The notes: generated from the sequence alone by a model not told the origin. DNA of 64,000 nucleotides from Advenella sp. S44 (GCF_002810445.1 NZ_NEXS01000003.1:744001-808000); one strand, 5' to 3'; numbered from the stretch's first letter, positions 16,469 to 27,669 are shown. Numbers and translations: made by a program.

Positions 16469-17889
16469 AAAGCGGTGTCCCCGGTCTCCAGCTCGCCGCG
16501 CAGAGAATTGGTGTATACGTCGGTAATGCGCACATTGACAATCTGACCGATCAGGCGCCGGGGTGCGGAAAAATTGACAATACGGTTGTTTTCAGTGCGT
16601 CCTGTCAGTTCGCTGGCATCCCGGCGTGATGGCCCTTCGACCAGCACCGGTTGTACGGTGTCCAGCATGCCATGGCTAATGGCACTGGCCTGTGCGGTAA
16701 TCTGGGCCTGCAAGCGTTGCAGACGTGCCAGCTTGACGTCGTAAGGCGTATCGTCTTCGAGGTCGGCGGCGGGCGTGCCCGGACGGCGCGAATAGATGAA
16801 TGAAAAAGACGTATCGAAGTTGACGTCGGCAATCAGTTTAAGTGTGGTTTCAAAATCCGCTTCGGTTTCACCCGGAAAGCCTACGATGAAATCAGACGAC
16901 AAGGTCATGCCGGGTCTTGCGGCATACAGGCGACGGGCGATGGACTTGAACTCCAGCCCGGTATAGCCGCGTTTCATGGCAGCCAGAATCCGGTCGCTTC
17001 CTGTCTGTATCGGCAAGTGCAGGAAGGGAACCAGTTTGGGCAGGCGCCCGTGAGCTTCGATCAGCCGGTTGGTCATTTCCTTGGGGTGTGATGTGGTGTA
17101 GCGAATGCGCTCAATACCCGGAATGTCATGCACGTAGTCAAGCAGCATGGCAAAATCGGCCAGTTCGGTGGTGCCGCCCAACGTGCCACGGTAGGCGTTG
17201 ACATTCTGCCCCAGTAGATTGACTTCCTTGACGCCCTGGTCTGCCAGGTCGGCAATTTCGGTCAGGACGTCTTCGAACGGACGCGAAATTTCTTCGCCGC
17301 GGGTATAGGGAACAACGCAAAAGCTGCAGTATTTGCTGCAACCTTCCATAATCGAAACAAAGGCGGATGGGCCGTCTACGCGCGCAGGGGGCAGGGCATC
17401 GAATTTTTCGATTTCCGGAAAACTGATATCGACCTGGGCGCGTCCGGTATCTTTGCGGCGTTCAATCAATTCGGGCAGGCGGTGCAATGTTTGCGGTCCG
17501 AATACGACATCGACATATGGCGCACGGCGGATGATGGTGGCGCCTTCCTGGCTGGCGACACAGCCGCCGACACCGATCACCAGATTGGGGTTTTTCTTTT
17601 TAAGCTGGTTGATGCGGCCCAGATCGGAAAACACTTTTTCCTGCGCTTTCTCGCGGATGGAACAGGTGTTTAGCAGAATGACATCGGCATCTTCCGGTGT
17701 GCTGGTCAGCTCCAGCCCCTGGTTTTCACGCAGTACGTCGGCCATTTTGTCCGAGTCGTATTCGTTCATCTGACAGCCGAATGTTTTGATATACAACTTT
17801 CTGGCAGAAGGATGGATGCGGATGGGCGTTTCCTGGGCAGGCGCAGCGACAGTGGATGCGTTGTCGCGTTTGAGTGAGGTTTCTTGCAT
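16465..17889 (-). CDS. miaB: tRNA-2-methylthio-N6-dimethylallyladenosine synthase MiaB
   Basis: A radical-SAM methylthiotransferase that modifies A37 of tRNAs reading UNN codons. It has the N-terminal UPF0004 domain ([16 protein letters not shown]), the radical-SAM cluster motif CSKYCSFC and a C-terminal TRAM domain. I chose the ATG at 17889 ([10 protein letters not shown]); a GTG 27 codons upstream is open in frame but unlikely. First gene of the minus-strand operon, with a terminator from the secDF operon just upstream of it. Confidence 0.95.
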   Translation of the reverse strand: MQETSLKRDNASTVAAPAQETPIRIHPSARKLYIKTFGCQMNEYDSDKMADVLRENQGLELTSTPEDADVILLNTCSIREKAQEKVFSDLGRINQLKKKNPNLVIGVGGCVASQEGATIIRRAPYVDVVFGPQTLHRLPELIERRKDTGRAQVDISFPEIEKFDALPPARVDGPSAFVSIMEGCSKYCSFCVVPYTRGEEISRPFEDVLTEIADLADQGVKEVNLLGQNVNAYRGTLGGTTELADFAMLLDYVHDIPGIERIRYTTSHPKEMTNRLIEAHGRLPKLVPFLHLPIQTGSDRILAAMKRGYTGLEFKSIARRLYAARPGMTLSSDFIVGFPGETEADFETTLKLIADVNFDTSFSFIYSRRPGTPAADLEDDTPYDVKLARLQRLQAQITAQASAISHGMLDTVQPVLVEGPSRRDASELTGRTENNRIVNFSAPRRLIGQIVNVRITDVYTNSLRGELETGDTAL

Positions 17890-17994
17890 GATATAGGTAC
17901 CGTTGCGGGTTTTTGTCCCGGGGGTAGGATTTGGAAACAATGATTGTAACGCGTTTGCCCTGGATTGCACTTTATCTTGTTGTTTTTTCTAACG

Positions 17995-18021
17995 AAAAAA
18001 GCGCCCGCAGGCGCTTTTTTT
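17995..18021 (-). terminator. Intrinsic terminator after secF
   Basis: GCGCC (18001-18005) pairs with GGCGC (18010-18014) around CGCA, extended by A/T pairs, with A-runs on one side and T-runs on the other. It can work in both directions, but lies 51 bp after the secF stop on the minus strand and upstream of miaB, so it most likely ends the queA-to-secF transcript. Confidence 0.85.
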
Positions 18022-18071
18022 GAACATGGGCGCAACGGTAAGGTTGCACACGCGGAAATACGGCGCTCCGA

Positions 18072-19010
18072 TCAGTAAATGACCTCGCTGGCCGGATCTT
18101 CCTTCTTCGGTGTCTTGATCATATCTTCGCGTTTGACGCCCAGCCACATGGCGATGGCGGCAGCCACAAACACTGATGAATAGATGCCGAACCAGATGCC
18201 GATAGTGAGCGCCAGCGCAAAGTTGTGCAGCGAAGGGCCGCCAAAGAAGAACATGGAGAGCACCATCATTTGGGTCGATGCGTGGGTAATGACCGTACGG
18301 GAAATGGTTTGTGTGATCGCGCCGTCAATCACCTCGCGGACACTGGCACGGCGCTGCTTGCGGAAGTTCTCGCGGATTCGGTCCATGATCACCACCGATT
18401 CGTTCACCGAGTAGCCCAGGACCGCCAGCACCCCCGCCAGTACCGGCAGTGAGAATTCCCATTGGAAAAACGCGAAAAATCCGAGGATGATTACCACGTC
18501 ATGCAGGTTGGCGACCACGCAGGCCAGCGCGAATTTCCATTCGAAGCGGATGCCCAGATAAACCATGATGCCGAGCACGACGAACGCCAGTGCCTTCAGG
18601 CCATTACTGAACAGCTCATTGCCCACTTGCGGTCCGACGAATTCCACCCGACGCAGCTCTACGTCGGGACTGGCTTTCTTGAGTTCCGCCAGCACGGTAT
18701 TGCTCTGTTCTGTGGAAGACATGTTCTGGTCTACGGGCAAGCGGATAATCACGTCGCGCGAAGTACCGAAGTTCTGCACCTGAAAATCGCTGTAGTTGAG
18801 CGCGCTGATGCTACTGCGCACTTCATCGAGCTGGGCCGCCTGCTGGTAATTGACCTCCATGACCGTGCCACCCGTAAATTCGATGGACAAATGAAAGCCG
18901 CGGGTCACAATGAAAAAAACCGCCAGTACAAAAGTGATGCCGCTGATCAGATTGAGCAGCAGCGCGTTCTTCATGAACGGGATGGTTTTGTGGATTCTAA
19001 AAAATTCCAT
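18072..19010 (-). CDS. secF: Protein translocase subunit SecF
   Basis: Inner-membrane component of SecDF, which uses the proton gradient to help pull proteins through SecYEG. Six membrane helices, the first near residues 15-35; the periplasmic loop follows, with EFTGGTVMEVNY near residue 50; the signature LGYSVNESVVIMDRIRENFR is in the later helical part. At 312 residues it is of usual length. It follows secD by 53 bp. Confidence 0.97.
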   Translation of the reverse strand: MEFFRIHKTIPFMKNALLLNLISGITFVLAVFFIVTRGFHLSIEFTGGTVMEVNYQQAAQLDEVRSSISALNYSDFQVQNFGTSRDVIIRLPVDQNMSSTEQSNTVLAELKKASPDVELRRVEFVGPQVGNELFSNGLKALAFVVLGIMVYLGIRFEWKFALACVVANLHDVVIILGFFAFFQWEFSLPVLAGVLAVLGYSVNESVVIMDRIRENFRKQRRASVREVIDGAITQTISRTVITHASTQMMVLSMFFFGGPSLHNFALALTIGIWFGIYSSVFVAAAIAMWLGVKREDMIKTPKKEDPASEVIY

Positions 19011-19063
19011 ATTGATTCCTGTTCTGTCCGGTCCGCCCGGACAGAAAAATTGTTCTGCGCTAT

Positions 19064-20959
19064 TTAGTCTTTCGCGATGCTTTTCTTGTTATCCGTATCG
19101 GGGCGCCAGACGGTGCCGATGGAAACCGTCTTGAGCTTCTTGCGGCGGCCGTACCATAGATTCACAATGGCCCTGACGCCGACAACCGACGAGAACATGG
19201 AGGTCATAATCCCGATGCAGTGAACCACGGCAAAACCGCGAACCGGGCCGCTACCAAAAGCCAGCAGCGCCAGACCCACAATCAGCGTGGTCAGGTTCGA
19301 GTCAAGAATGGTGGCCCAAGCCTTGCTAAAGCCGGTATTGATGGCCTGCTGTGGCGAGGCGCCATTGCGCAGTTCTTCTCGGACTCGCTCATTGATCAGC
19401 ACGTTCGAGTCAATCGCCATGCCCAGCGTCAGTGCAATGGCGGCAATACCCGGTAGCGTAAGCGTGGCCTGCAGCAGCGACAGGACCGCCAGCAGCAGCA
19501 AGACGTTAAAGGCCAGGCCCAGGGTAGAGAAAACACCAAACACGTGGTAATAAATGATCATGAAGACCGCGATCATCAGGAAACCATACAGGGTCGAGTC
19601 AAATCCCATCCGAATATTGTCGGCGCCCAGGCTTGGGCCGATGGTGCGCTCTTCAATGATGGACATGGGGGCGGCCAGCGAACCGGCACGCAGCAGCAGG
19701 GCAGTATCGGCGGCCTGCGTGGCGTCCATGCTACCTGAAATTTCAACCTGGCCGTTCGGAATTTCGCTGCGGATGACGGGCGCGGTCACGACCTGTCCTT
19801 TGCCATTTTCAAACAGAATGATGGCCAGGCGCTTACCGATATTGTCGCGTGTGGTATCACGGAATATACGGGCTCCCTTGTCGTCAAGCGTCAGATTGAC
19901 CGTCGGCTGCTGATTTTGCTGATTGCGCCCGGATTGCGCATTCTCCAGGTTTTCCCCGGTCAGCAATACCTGGCGGCGCACCAGAACGGTTTGGCCGTCC
20001 GTGTCCTTGAAGCTTTCCAGGCCGAATGGCACTGTGCCGCTGGCCATGGCATTTTGAGCTGAGGGCGAATCATCGACCATGCGCAGTTGCAGTGTGGCGG
20101 TGCGGCCCAGAATTTCCTTGGCTTTGGCTACGTCCTGAATGCCTGGCAGTTGCACGACAATGCGGTCAAGGCCTTGTTGTTGAATAATGGGTTCGGCCAC
20201 GCCAAGCTCATTGATCCGATTATGCAGGGTAAGAATGTTCTGCTTCAGGGCAGTGTCCTGCACCCGGGCAATTTCGGCGGCCAGGATGCTGCCGTTGAGC
20301 AGGAATTTACCACCGGACTGGCTAGGCGTGAAGTTCAGTTCATTAGTGCGGGTGCGCAGCACCTCCTGTGCGCGGTCGCGGTCTTGCTCAGAGGTGAAAG
20401 TAGCAGTAATGCGGCGGTCGGCGTTGTTGACCGACTCGACAGCGACCCGTGCATCGCGCAGGATGGACCGGATGTCTGTCGTCAGGGATTCATAGCGGGC
20501 AGTCAGTGCGCCCTGCATATCAACCTGCAGCAGAAAGTGGACGCCGCCGCGCAAATCCAGGCCCAGATACATGGGATTGGCGCCGATTGCGGTCATCCAG
20601 TCAGGCGAGCCTGACAGCAGGTTCAGTGCCACTGTGTAGCTGGGATCATCGGCTACCGGATTGAGCGCAGTATCCAGCACATCGCGGGCCTTCAATTGCG
20701 TATCGGTATTGGCCAATCTGACTCTGACGGTGCCGGCAGGGCCGTTTTGCTGAAAATAGGTGCCGGAAAAGGCGATGTTGTTTTGTCGCAGTATGTCCTC
20801 TACCTGACCCATGGTCTCGGGGGTAACCTTTTGCGTCACCTTGGCGCTGGACACCTGCACCGCGGGTGTTTCACCAAAAAAATTCGGGGCGGTATACAGG
20901 ATGCCGATAATCAGGGCGACCAGTACCGTAATGTATTTCCAGAGGGGATAGCGGTTCAT
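19064..20959 (-). CDS. secD: Protein translocase subunit SecD
   Basis: Partner of SecF in the inner membrane. An N-terminal helix (YITVLVALIIGILYTAPNFFG), the YLGLDLRGGVHFLLQVD motif near residue 130, a large periplasmic region and five C-terminal helices with TLPGIAAIALTLGMAIDSNVLINERVREEL. Length 631 fits betaproteobacterial SecD. It lies between yajC and secF as usual. Confidence 0.97.
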   Translation of the reverse strand: MNRYPLWKYITVLVALIIGILYTAPNFFGETPAVQVSSAKVTQKVTPETMGQVEDILRQNNIAFSGTYFQQNGPAGTVRVRLANTDTQLKARDVLDTALNPVADDPSYTVALNLLSGSPDWMTAIGANPMYLGLDLRGGVHFLLQVDMQGALTARYESLTTDIRSILRDARVAVESVNNADRRITATFTSEQDRDRAQEVLRTRTNELNFTPSQSGGKFLLNGSILAAEIARVQDTALKQNILTLHNRINELGVAEPIIQQQGLDRIVVQLPGIQDVAKAKEILGRTATLQLRMVDDSPSAQNAMASGTVPFGLESFKDTDGQTVLVRRQVLLTGENLENAQSGRNQQNQQPTVNLTLDDKGARIFRDTTRDNIGKRLAIILFENGKGQVVTAPVIRSEIPNGQVEISGSMDATQAADTALLLRAGSLAAPMSIIEERTIGPSLGADNIRMGFDSTLYGFLMIAVFMIIYYHVFGVFSTLGLAFNVLLLLAVLSLLQATLTLPGIAAIALTLGMAIDSNVLINERVREELRNGASPQQAINTGFSKAWATILDSNLTTLIVGLALLAFGSGPVRGFAVVHCIGIMTSMFSSVVGVRAIVNLWYGRRKKLKTVSIGTVWRPDTDNKKSIAKD

Positions 20960-21041
20960 ACCGTAGCCGTTTTCGATAAGGGGTTGAAACAGGAGCCGGA
21001 CAAAAAGCGGGGCGGTATTGACCGCCCGCCTGTTACCGGAT

Positions 21042-21392
21042 TTACAGCGATTTGACCGTGCCTTTTGGCAGCACAGTGGTCACGGCGACGCGTTGCACCA
21101 GCACTTCGACGGGTTTGTCGGCAAGATTGGACACCTCGATCGTCAGGTAGTTGTCTGTGACTTTGGAAATTTTACCCAGGATACCGCCTGCAGTGATGAC
21201 TTCATCACCCTTGGCAAGGGCGTCGATCATGGCTTTGGTTTCTTTCTGGCGTTTCATTTGGGGGCGAATCATCAGAAAGTACAGCACCACGAACATCAGG
21301 ATGATAGGCAGAAAACTGGACAGACTGCCAAGGATGCCGCCGGCGGGTGCAGCCTGCGCCAGAACCAGCGTAGATAAATTGCTTGTAAGCAT
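21042..21392 (-). CDS. yajC: Sec translocase accessory subunit YajC
   Basis: A small single-helix inner-membrane protein that associates with SecDF-SecYEG. The helix ILGSLSSFLPIILMFVVLYFLMIRPQMKRQKE and the soluble part with LAKGDEVITAGGILGKI are diagnostic. 116 residues. Placed between tgt and secD. Confidence 0.96.
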   Translation of the reverse strand: MLTSNLSTLVLAQAAPAGGILGSLSSFLPIILMFVVLYFLMIRPQMKRQKETKAMIDALAKGDEVITAGGILGKISKVTDNYLTIEVSNLADKPVEVLVQRVAVTTVLPKGTVKSL

Positions 21393-21445
21393 AATGAAGG
21401 ACTCCCGTATGTGTAAATTAACCGAATATTGTAGCGTTTTCTGGA

Positions 21446-22627
<1,182 letters not shown>

Positions 22628-22707
22628 TCAAGTATGACAGAAAGCGGTCCGATTCGTTCCCTTGCGCCCGGGTCGGTGTTGTAAATGCCCTGATCCGGGT
22701 CTGACAG

Positions 22708-23775
22708 TTAAGGGTTGTGGCGCGGCGCAATAAACATGGCGTCTCCGTAACTGAAGAACCGGTAGCGTTTTTCGATGGCGTGGCGATAGGCCAGTTGCAT
22801 GCGTTCGCGACCGGTCAGGGCAGAGACCAGCATCAGCAATGTTGACTGGGGCAGGTGGAAATTGGTGATCAGGCCGTCAACGACGCGAAACGTGTAGCCT
22901 GGCGTAATGAACAGGCGCGTATCGGCACTGTGGGCGATAGGGCAACGCAACGCGTCCAGCGTCCCGCCTTGCTGCGCGGCCGATTCAAGCGCACGCACGC
23001 TGGTGGTACCTACCGCGATGATCCGCGCGCCTCGCTTGCGGGCCGCGGCGATGGCGCTAACAGTTTTTTCCGGCACGGTATACCACTCTGCGTGCATAAT
23101 ATGGTCGGAAATTTTATCCACCCGCACCGGCTGGAAGGTGCCGGCGCCTACATGCAAGGTCACCCAGGCCGTGTCTATGCCTTTGTCCTGCAGTCGCTGC
23201 AGCAGCGGCGCATCAAAGTGCAGGCCGGCAGTGGGGGCGGCAACTGCACCCGGGTGGCGCGCGTACACAGTTTGGTAACGGGCTTCGTCCTGCTGGTCTG
23301 CGCTGTGCTTGATATAGGGAGGCAACGGGAGGTTGCCGTGTTTGTCCAGCGCGGGCAGAATATCGGTTTCGAAATGCAGTTCGAACAAATCGTCATGCCT
23401 TGCCGCTACGGTGCACACGATGTCGCCATCAAAAATCAGCGTGGTGCCCGGGCGCGGCGATTTGCTGGCTCGAACATGCGCCAGGGCGCGGGTCGGCTCA
23501 AGAATGCGTTCAATCAACGCTTCGATCCGTCCGCCACTGTCCTTTTGGCCGTATAGTCGTGCCTTGATGACCTTGGTGTCATTAAAGACCAGCAGATCGC
23601 CCGGCAGCAACAGATCGGGCAGGGTGGCAAAGTTCAGATCCTGCAGTCCGCCATCGTCCTGCAGCAGTAACAGCCGACTTTCAGTCCTGGTGGCAGGGGG
23701 AGTCTGGGCAATCAGGTCTTCAGGAAGTTCGTAGTCGAAGTCGGCAATGCTTAGCGAGGGGTCTATGGGCAGCAT
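22708..23775 (-). CDS. queA: S-adenosylmethionine:tRNA ribosyltransferase-isomerase QueA
   Basis: Converts preQ1-tRNA to epoxyqueuosine-tRNA using the ribosyl part of SAM. Family motifs are [17 protein letters not shown] at the N terminus, [18 protein letters not shown] and AAPTAGLHF, then [15 protein letters not shown] chose the ATG at 23775 ([13 protein letters not shown]); the frame is open for 12 further codons to 23811 but the added residues are not family-like. First gene of the queA-tgt-yajC-secD-secF cluster. Confidence 0.95.
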   Translation of the reverse strand: MLPIDPSLSIADFDYELPEDLIAQTPPATRTESRLLLLQDDGGLQDLNFATLPDLLLPGDLLVFNDTKVIKARLYGQKDSGGRIEALIERILEPTRALAHVRASKSPRPGTTLIFDGDIVCTVAARHDDLFELHFETDILPALDKHGNLPLPPYIKHSADQQDEARYQTVYARHPGAVAAPTAGLHFDAPLLQRLQDKGIDTAWVTLHVGAGTFQPVRVDKISDHIMHAEWYTVPEKTVSAIAAARKRGARIIAVGTTSVRALESAAQQGGTLDALRCPIAHSADTRLFITPGYTFRVVDGLITNFHLPQSTLLMLVSALTGRERMQLAYRHAIEKRYRFFSYGDAMFIAPRHNP

Positions 23776-23956
23776 GAATAAAGGAAGTGGAAGGCGAGGT
23801 GTTCGAAGCACTCACGCGCGTGAGGCGCCTGCGTGTCGGCTTGTTGTGATATTAAGCAGGTTGGCGGACAATTTCGCCCGGTTTTAACCCGACTGTCGTA
23901 ATTAAGCATTATAAAGTGTTTTTTCTTCGGAACAGCAACAGGAGCGTCAGACCATC

Positions 23957-24238
23957 ATGAACCGCCGCCGGCGTTCTTCTTCAAAGCGGTCTTCTTTTTC
24001 TCCCTCGAAAGGGCATTCCATGTCTTGTTCGAAGCGATATTCCTTTTCTATTTCGAAGCGGTATTCTCTGGGTTGTTCAAAAAGGTATATCCTTTGTGGT
24101 TCAAAAAAGCATTCTCTTTCCTGTTCGGAGGCGTATCCTCTTCCTCGTTCGATGCGGTATTCTATCCTGACCGCGTTGCGCAGAATTTGCATCGCGCCGA
24201 TATGCCAGGCGATTGCTCCTTGTAATGGATGCGCATGA
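23957..24238 (+). CDS. Short repeat-built ORF overlapping the dacB start (doubtful gene)
   Basis: A 93-codon frame whose first 70 residues are drifting octapeptides of the type SKRYSLxC. Its stop codon (24236-24238) overlaps the dacB ATG at 24229, and a caggag sequence lies 12 nt before its ATG, so it could act as a leader that couples translation to dacB. The opposite strand is also open over the array (23947-24192) and would encode FExEKEYR octads. I know of no family with this sequence. Basic, Ser- and Cys-rich composition. It may be a non-coding repeat that happens to be open. Confidence 0.25.
   Translation: MNRRRRSSSKRSSFSPSKGHSMSCSKRYSFSISKRYSLGCSKRYILCGSKKHSLSCSEAYPLPRSMRYSILTALRRICIAPICQAIAPCNGCA
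23980..24171. repeat. Eight-unit 24-bp tandem array upstream of dacB
   Basis: Units begin with TTCGAA or a variant at 23980, 24004, 24028, 24052, 24076, 24100, 24124 and 24148, an exact 24-bp period without a single indel. The inner sequence drifts around TTCGAAGCGGTATTCTCTTT. The absence of frameshifts means a length of a multiple of three was kept. There are no unique spacers, so it is not a CRISPR array. It fills most of the 23776-24228 gap between queA and dacB. Confidence 0.8.
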
Positions 24239-25989
24239 CAATTTTCAACGGGGTCCGATCTTCCGCTATCCGACTGTCTGTGTTGGTCTGTCTGGTGATT
24301 GTCAGTCTGACATTAGCGCTGCCGGCTCATGCGCGTGAAAGCGGCACGTCAGGCAAGCCTCAGACAAAAAAGAAGATCACGTCGGGCAAAAAAGGCAAGG
24401 CGTCCACGAAACGCAAGACCGCCACGATTCTTGTTGCACCCGGCGACGAATTCGAATTTAACCGACCAGGCGCATTGGATGTAAAAATCATGCCCACCAC
24501 TCCCAAGGGCGGGCTGGGTGTCAAAAAAGGGAACACCGGTCTGGGAGCCGCAGCCGCAGCTCAGAGCCAGGCAGACGCCGGGGACCTGTTAAATATCTAC
24601 GGTTTTCCCATTGCCTCCATCAAGTCGGCTGATCATCTGCCAGAGAGAATACAAGCGCGCTGGGACAAAACAGGCGTACCGCTGTCGTCGTTATCGCTGC
24701 TGATCAAAGAGGCTGGCGGTCCGGTTGTGCTAGCGATCAATCCGACAACGCCGCGCAATCCCGCCTCGGTCATGAAAATGCTCACCACCTGGGCGGCGCT
24801 GAACCGGCTTGGCAGCCAGTATACGTGGAAGACCCAAGTGTATATTGACCGCAGGGCGCGCTTTGACGTATCCCAGGCCATGCGCACGCCGCTATATATC
24901 AAGGGAGGGGGAGATCCGGCGCTCAATTACCATGACCTGCGGCAGATGATCCGCGCCATTCAGGAAAAAGGGCTGCGACATCTATCGGATGTCATCGTGG
25001 ATCGTTCTTTGTTTGCTCCTATTTTTACCGACCCCGGCGATTTTGACGGCTCCCCCGAGCGTCCCTATAACGCCAATCCGGATGCCATGATGGTCAATCT
25101 TGGCGCCATCATGCTCAATTTCAAGCCGGATCGGGACGCGGGAAACTGGGCCGTTTCATTTGAGCCCGATATACTGAACCCACCAATCGCCGGTCACTTG
25201 GGACTGACCTCCGGTGCCTGCATCAAATCACGTACAGGCTCGGAACTGACGGGCACCGTGCAGACCGAAAGCGGGCGCGCCCTGCAACTGAAGGGTGACC
25301 TGTCTGCCGCATGCGGTCAATTTTCCATATATCGGCTGATCGGACCACAGTCTTATGTCTTTTCCACTATTTTTGAACGCTTGTGGACGGCCGAAGGCGG
25401 CACGATTTCGGGCGTGATACGTGACGGTCTGGTACCCGAGCGCGCCGTTCTGCTACAGACCCGAAGCTCACCACCATTAGATCAGGTTATACAGACGATC
25501 AATAAATACAGCAATAATGTCATGGCCAAAACGCTGCTACTGACTCTTGGCCAGGAGCTGTATGGCGCGCCTGCCACATTTGAAAAGGGTAGCCAGGCAG
25601 TTCTGGATACGCTCAGGAAACAAGGTGTTAATATTGGCGCGTATACCGTTATGAACGGTTCAGGGCTGTCCCGCGAGGGGCGTATCACCGCTGGCGGGCA
25701 GGCGCAGATGCTCGAAGCCATCTGGGCATCGCCGTTGCGGGATGCATTCATCGATTCATTGTCAGTCACGGGTGTCGATGGTACTATGCGTCGCCGCCTG
25801 ACGGATCGGACGGCAAAAGGCCGCGGGCACTTCAAGACCGGCACACTGGGCAACGCCAGCGCCCTGTCAGGTTATGTCACCGCTGCTAACGGCAAGACCT
25901 ACATTCTTGTCAGCCTGGTCAATGACGTGGCAGCCCTGAAAACCAAACCTTTTGTTGACGCCCTTATCCAGTGGCTTATTGCACAATAA
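24229..25989 (+). CDS. dacB: D-alanyl-D-alanine carboxypeptidase/endopeptidase (PBP4, S13 family)
   Basis: A periplasmic peptidoglycan peptidase that trims or cuts peptide cross-links. Signal peptide in the first 36 residues (to PAHA). The three penicillin-binding motifs are present: SVMK at Ser180-Lys183, SNN at 428-430 and KTG at 536-538. At 586 residues it is longer than typical family members (about 480), chiefly because of a Lys/Thr-rich, low-complexity segment at about residues 40-115 between the signal peptide and catalytic domain. The start is uncertain by two codons (a second ATG at 24235). upp follows after 18 bp. Confidence 0.93.
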   Translation: MRMTIFNGVRSSAIRLSVLVCLVIVSLTLALPAHARESGTSGKPQTKKKITSGKKGKASTKRKTATILVAPGDEFEFNRPGALDVKIMPTTPKGGLGVKKGNTGLGAAAAAQSQADAGDLLNIYGFPIASIKSADHLPERIQARWDKTGVPLSSLSLLIKEAGGPVVLAINPTTPRNPASVMKMLTTWAALNRLGSQYTWKTQVYIDRRARFDVSQAMRTPLYIKGGGDPALNYHDLRQMIRAIQEKGLRHLSDVIVDRSLFAPIFTDPGDFDGSPERPYNANPDAMMVNLGAIMLNFKPDRDAGNWAVSFEPDILNPPIAGHLGLTSGACIKSRTGSELTGTVQTESGRALQLKGDLSAACGQFSIYRLIGPQSYVFSTIFERLWTAEGGTISGVIRDGLVPERAVLLQTRSSPPLDQVIQTINKYSNNVMAKTLLLTLGQELYGAPATFEKGSQAVLDTLRKQGVNIGAYTVMNGSGLSREGRITAGGQAQMLEAIWASPLRDAFIDSLSVTGVDGTMRRRLTDRTAKGRGHFKTGTLGNASALSGYVTAANGKTYILVSLVNDVAALKTKPFVDALIQWLIAQ

Positions 25990-26007
25990 TTTTTCGGAGA
26001 AAAAAAC

Positions 26008-26643
26008 ATGTCCGTTCACGAAATCAGCCATCCGCTGATCCAGCACAAGCTGGGCATCATGCGACGCGCCGATCTGAGCACCAAGAGTTTTCGGGAACTG
26101 GCACAGGAAATTGCCGCATTGCTCACTTACGAAGCCTCCAAGGATTTTCCACTGGAAGATACCGTTATCCACGGCTGGTGCGGTGATGTGACGGTTAAAA
26201 AAATCGCCGGCAAAAAAGTGACGGTTGTGCCAATTTTGCGCGCCGGTATCGGCATGCTGGACGGAGTGTTATCGCTTATCCCGGGCGCCAAGGTCAGCGC
26301 GGTAGGGATCGCCCGTAATGAAGAGACGCTGGAAGCGGGCACTTATCTGCAAAAACTGGTTGGCGATCTGGACCAGCGACTGGCGCTGATAATTGATCCG
26401 ATGCTGGCGACTGGCGGGTCGATGCAAGCGACCATTTCTATGCTGAAACAGGCCGGTTGCAAAGAAATCAAGGCGCTGGTGCTGGTAGCGGCACCCGAAG
26501 GCATAGAACGGGTTCTGGCGGCGCATCCCGATGTGAAGATCTATACGGCGTCCATTGATGAACGGCTGAATCAAGATGGCTACATTATTCCCGGACTTGG
26601 CGACGCTGGCGATCGCATTTTTGGCACCAGACAGAAAGATTAG
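26008..26643 (+). CDS. upp: Uracil phosphoribosyltransferase
   Basis: Pyrimidine salvage enzyme: uracil + PRPP gives UMP. The PRPP loop is [12 protein letters not shown], and the uracil-binding C terminus has [16 protein letters not shown]. 211 residues is the usual size. A good ribosome-binding site (cggag) precedes the ATG. It lies 18 bp after dacB and could share its transcript. Confidence 0.97.
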   Translation: MSVHEISHPLIQHKLGIMRRADLSTKSFRELAQEIAALLTYEASKDFPLEDTVIHGWCGDVTVKKIAGKKVTVVPILRAGIGMLDGVLSLIPGAKVSAVGIARNEETLEAGTYLQKLVGDLDQRLALIIDPMLATGGSMQATISMLKQAGCKEIKALVLVAAPEGIERVLAAHPDVKIYTASIDERLNQDGYIIPGLGDAGDRIFGTRQKD

Positions 26644-26928
26644 GCTACGAAATTTTGCAAGACATTGCAGGTCAATTACGACGCGAAGAAACGTAAGTTA
26701 TTGTATTTAAAGGTAGAAAAAAGGAGCCCGCGCTTTTTGTGCCAGGCAACGAAGATGTAAGGACCTGTGCAAATGAAAACATTTTTAAAAGTCCAGTGGC
26801 TAAAACCGTGGAATGCGCTATGATGAACTTGAAATTATCAAGAAAGGAATAATATTAAAAAGTAGGATCCGGACTTGCGGGTATTCCGCCAAGCCGGCCA
26901 TTTCAGATAATCATTGCAGGAGAGTCAC
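26644..26928. other. Intergenic region upstream of the yqjD-like gene
   Basis: No gene is seen. The sequence is AT-rich, unlike its flanks, and probably carries the promoter of the following three-gene set. No terminator of upp is obvious. The downstream ATG at 26929 has a strong RBS (caggaga). Confidence 0.35.
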
Positions 26929-27246
26929 ATGGCTAGTAAAACAAGTCTCGAACAATCTCAAGATCAGCTTTTGAAAAATCTGCGAGCCAGTATTGCCGAA
27001 GCAGAAGAAATGCTTAAAGAAGCCTCCGAAGTCGGGGGCGACAAAGCCAGCGAGTTGCGTGACCGTGCAGTGAGTGCCTTGAACAAGGCTACCGGCTCGT
27101 TCAAAGATGTGCAGGAACGCGCTGTTGAGCAGGGCAAACAGGCTGCGCAGATCACAGACGAATATGTGCACGACAACCCATGGCGTACGGTGGGATTTGC
27201 TGCACTTGCAGGCGTTTTGTTGGGTGTCATCATCGGTCGCAAGTAG
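26929..27246 (+). CDS. DUF883 (ElaB/YqjD/YgaM) family membrane-anchored protein
   Basis: A 105-residue protein: long amphipathic helix rich in Glu, Ala and Lys (residues 5-80), then DNPWRTVGFAALAGVLLGVIIGRK, the C-terminal membrane anchor diagnostic of the ElaB/YqjD family. In E. coli YqjD and ElaB are stationary-phase inner-membrane proteins that bind ribosomes. The ATG at 26929 with its strong RBS is preferred to a TTG at 26914. It heads a trio that resembles yqjD-yqjE-yqjK. Confidence 0.9.
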   Translation: MASKTSLEQSQDQLLKNLRASIAEAEEMLKEASEVGGDKASELRDRAVSALNKATGSFKDVQERAVEQGKQAAQITDEYVHDNPWRTVGFAALAGVLLGVIIGRK

Positions 27247-27258
27247 CGCGGACCGACT

Positions 27259-27669
27259 ATGTCAGTCAAACAAAATCTGAGCGCGGTCGCCGGTGGTTTT
27301 ACGGCGCTGCTCAAGACGCGCCTTGAGCTGCTGTCGCTGGAATTGTCTGAAGAAAAGGGCCGGCTGTTGTCGGTCCTTTTGTTCGGTGCCATCGGCCTGC
27401 TATTTCTGCATCTTGCCCTGACTGTGGTGGCGATACTGGTGGGACTGTTTTTCTGGAATACGGAATATCGTTACATCGCCCTGGCGGTCCTGGTGGTGGT
27501 GTATGCGCTCGTCGGGCTCGGATGTCTGCTGTTGATGAAAAAACATCTCGGGCTGGCAGTCACTCCTTTTTCTGCAACGATAGATGCCTTGCGCGATGAT
27601 GCAGATGCATTGCGCGGTCGTTCTCGTAGCGCACAGCCCGTGGCTAAAAAAGGAGACGGCAATGAATGA
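27259..27669 (+). CDS. Phage holin-like/YqjE family membrane protein
   Basis: A 136-residue inner-membrane protein of the YqjE (phage holin family, DUF1469) type: a soluble N terminus (TALLKTRLELLSLELSEEKGR), two membrane helices at about residues 36-62 and 72-94, and a polar tail. The name holin comes from a database family; the gene is in a cellular yqjD-like operon and not in a prophage. Twelve bp follow the yqjD-like gene, and its end overlaps the next gene (ATGAATGA). Confidence 0.85.
   Translation: MSVKQNLSAVAGGFTALLKTRLELLSLELSEEKGRLLSVLLFGAIGLLFLHLALTVVAILVGLFFWNTEYRYIALAVLVVVYALVGLGCLLLMKKHLGLAVTPFSATIDALRDDADALRGRSRSAQPVAKKGDGNE

Noticed and set aside
23980-24171. CRISPR array
   Set aside because: Units are directly tandem at 24 bp with no unique spacers, and no cas genes are present.
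27259-27669. Prophage holin
   Set aside because: The holin label is only a family name; the neighbours form a yqjD-yqjE-like cellular operon and there are no other phage genes.
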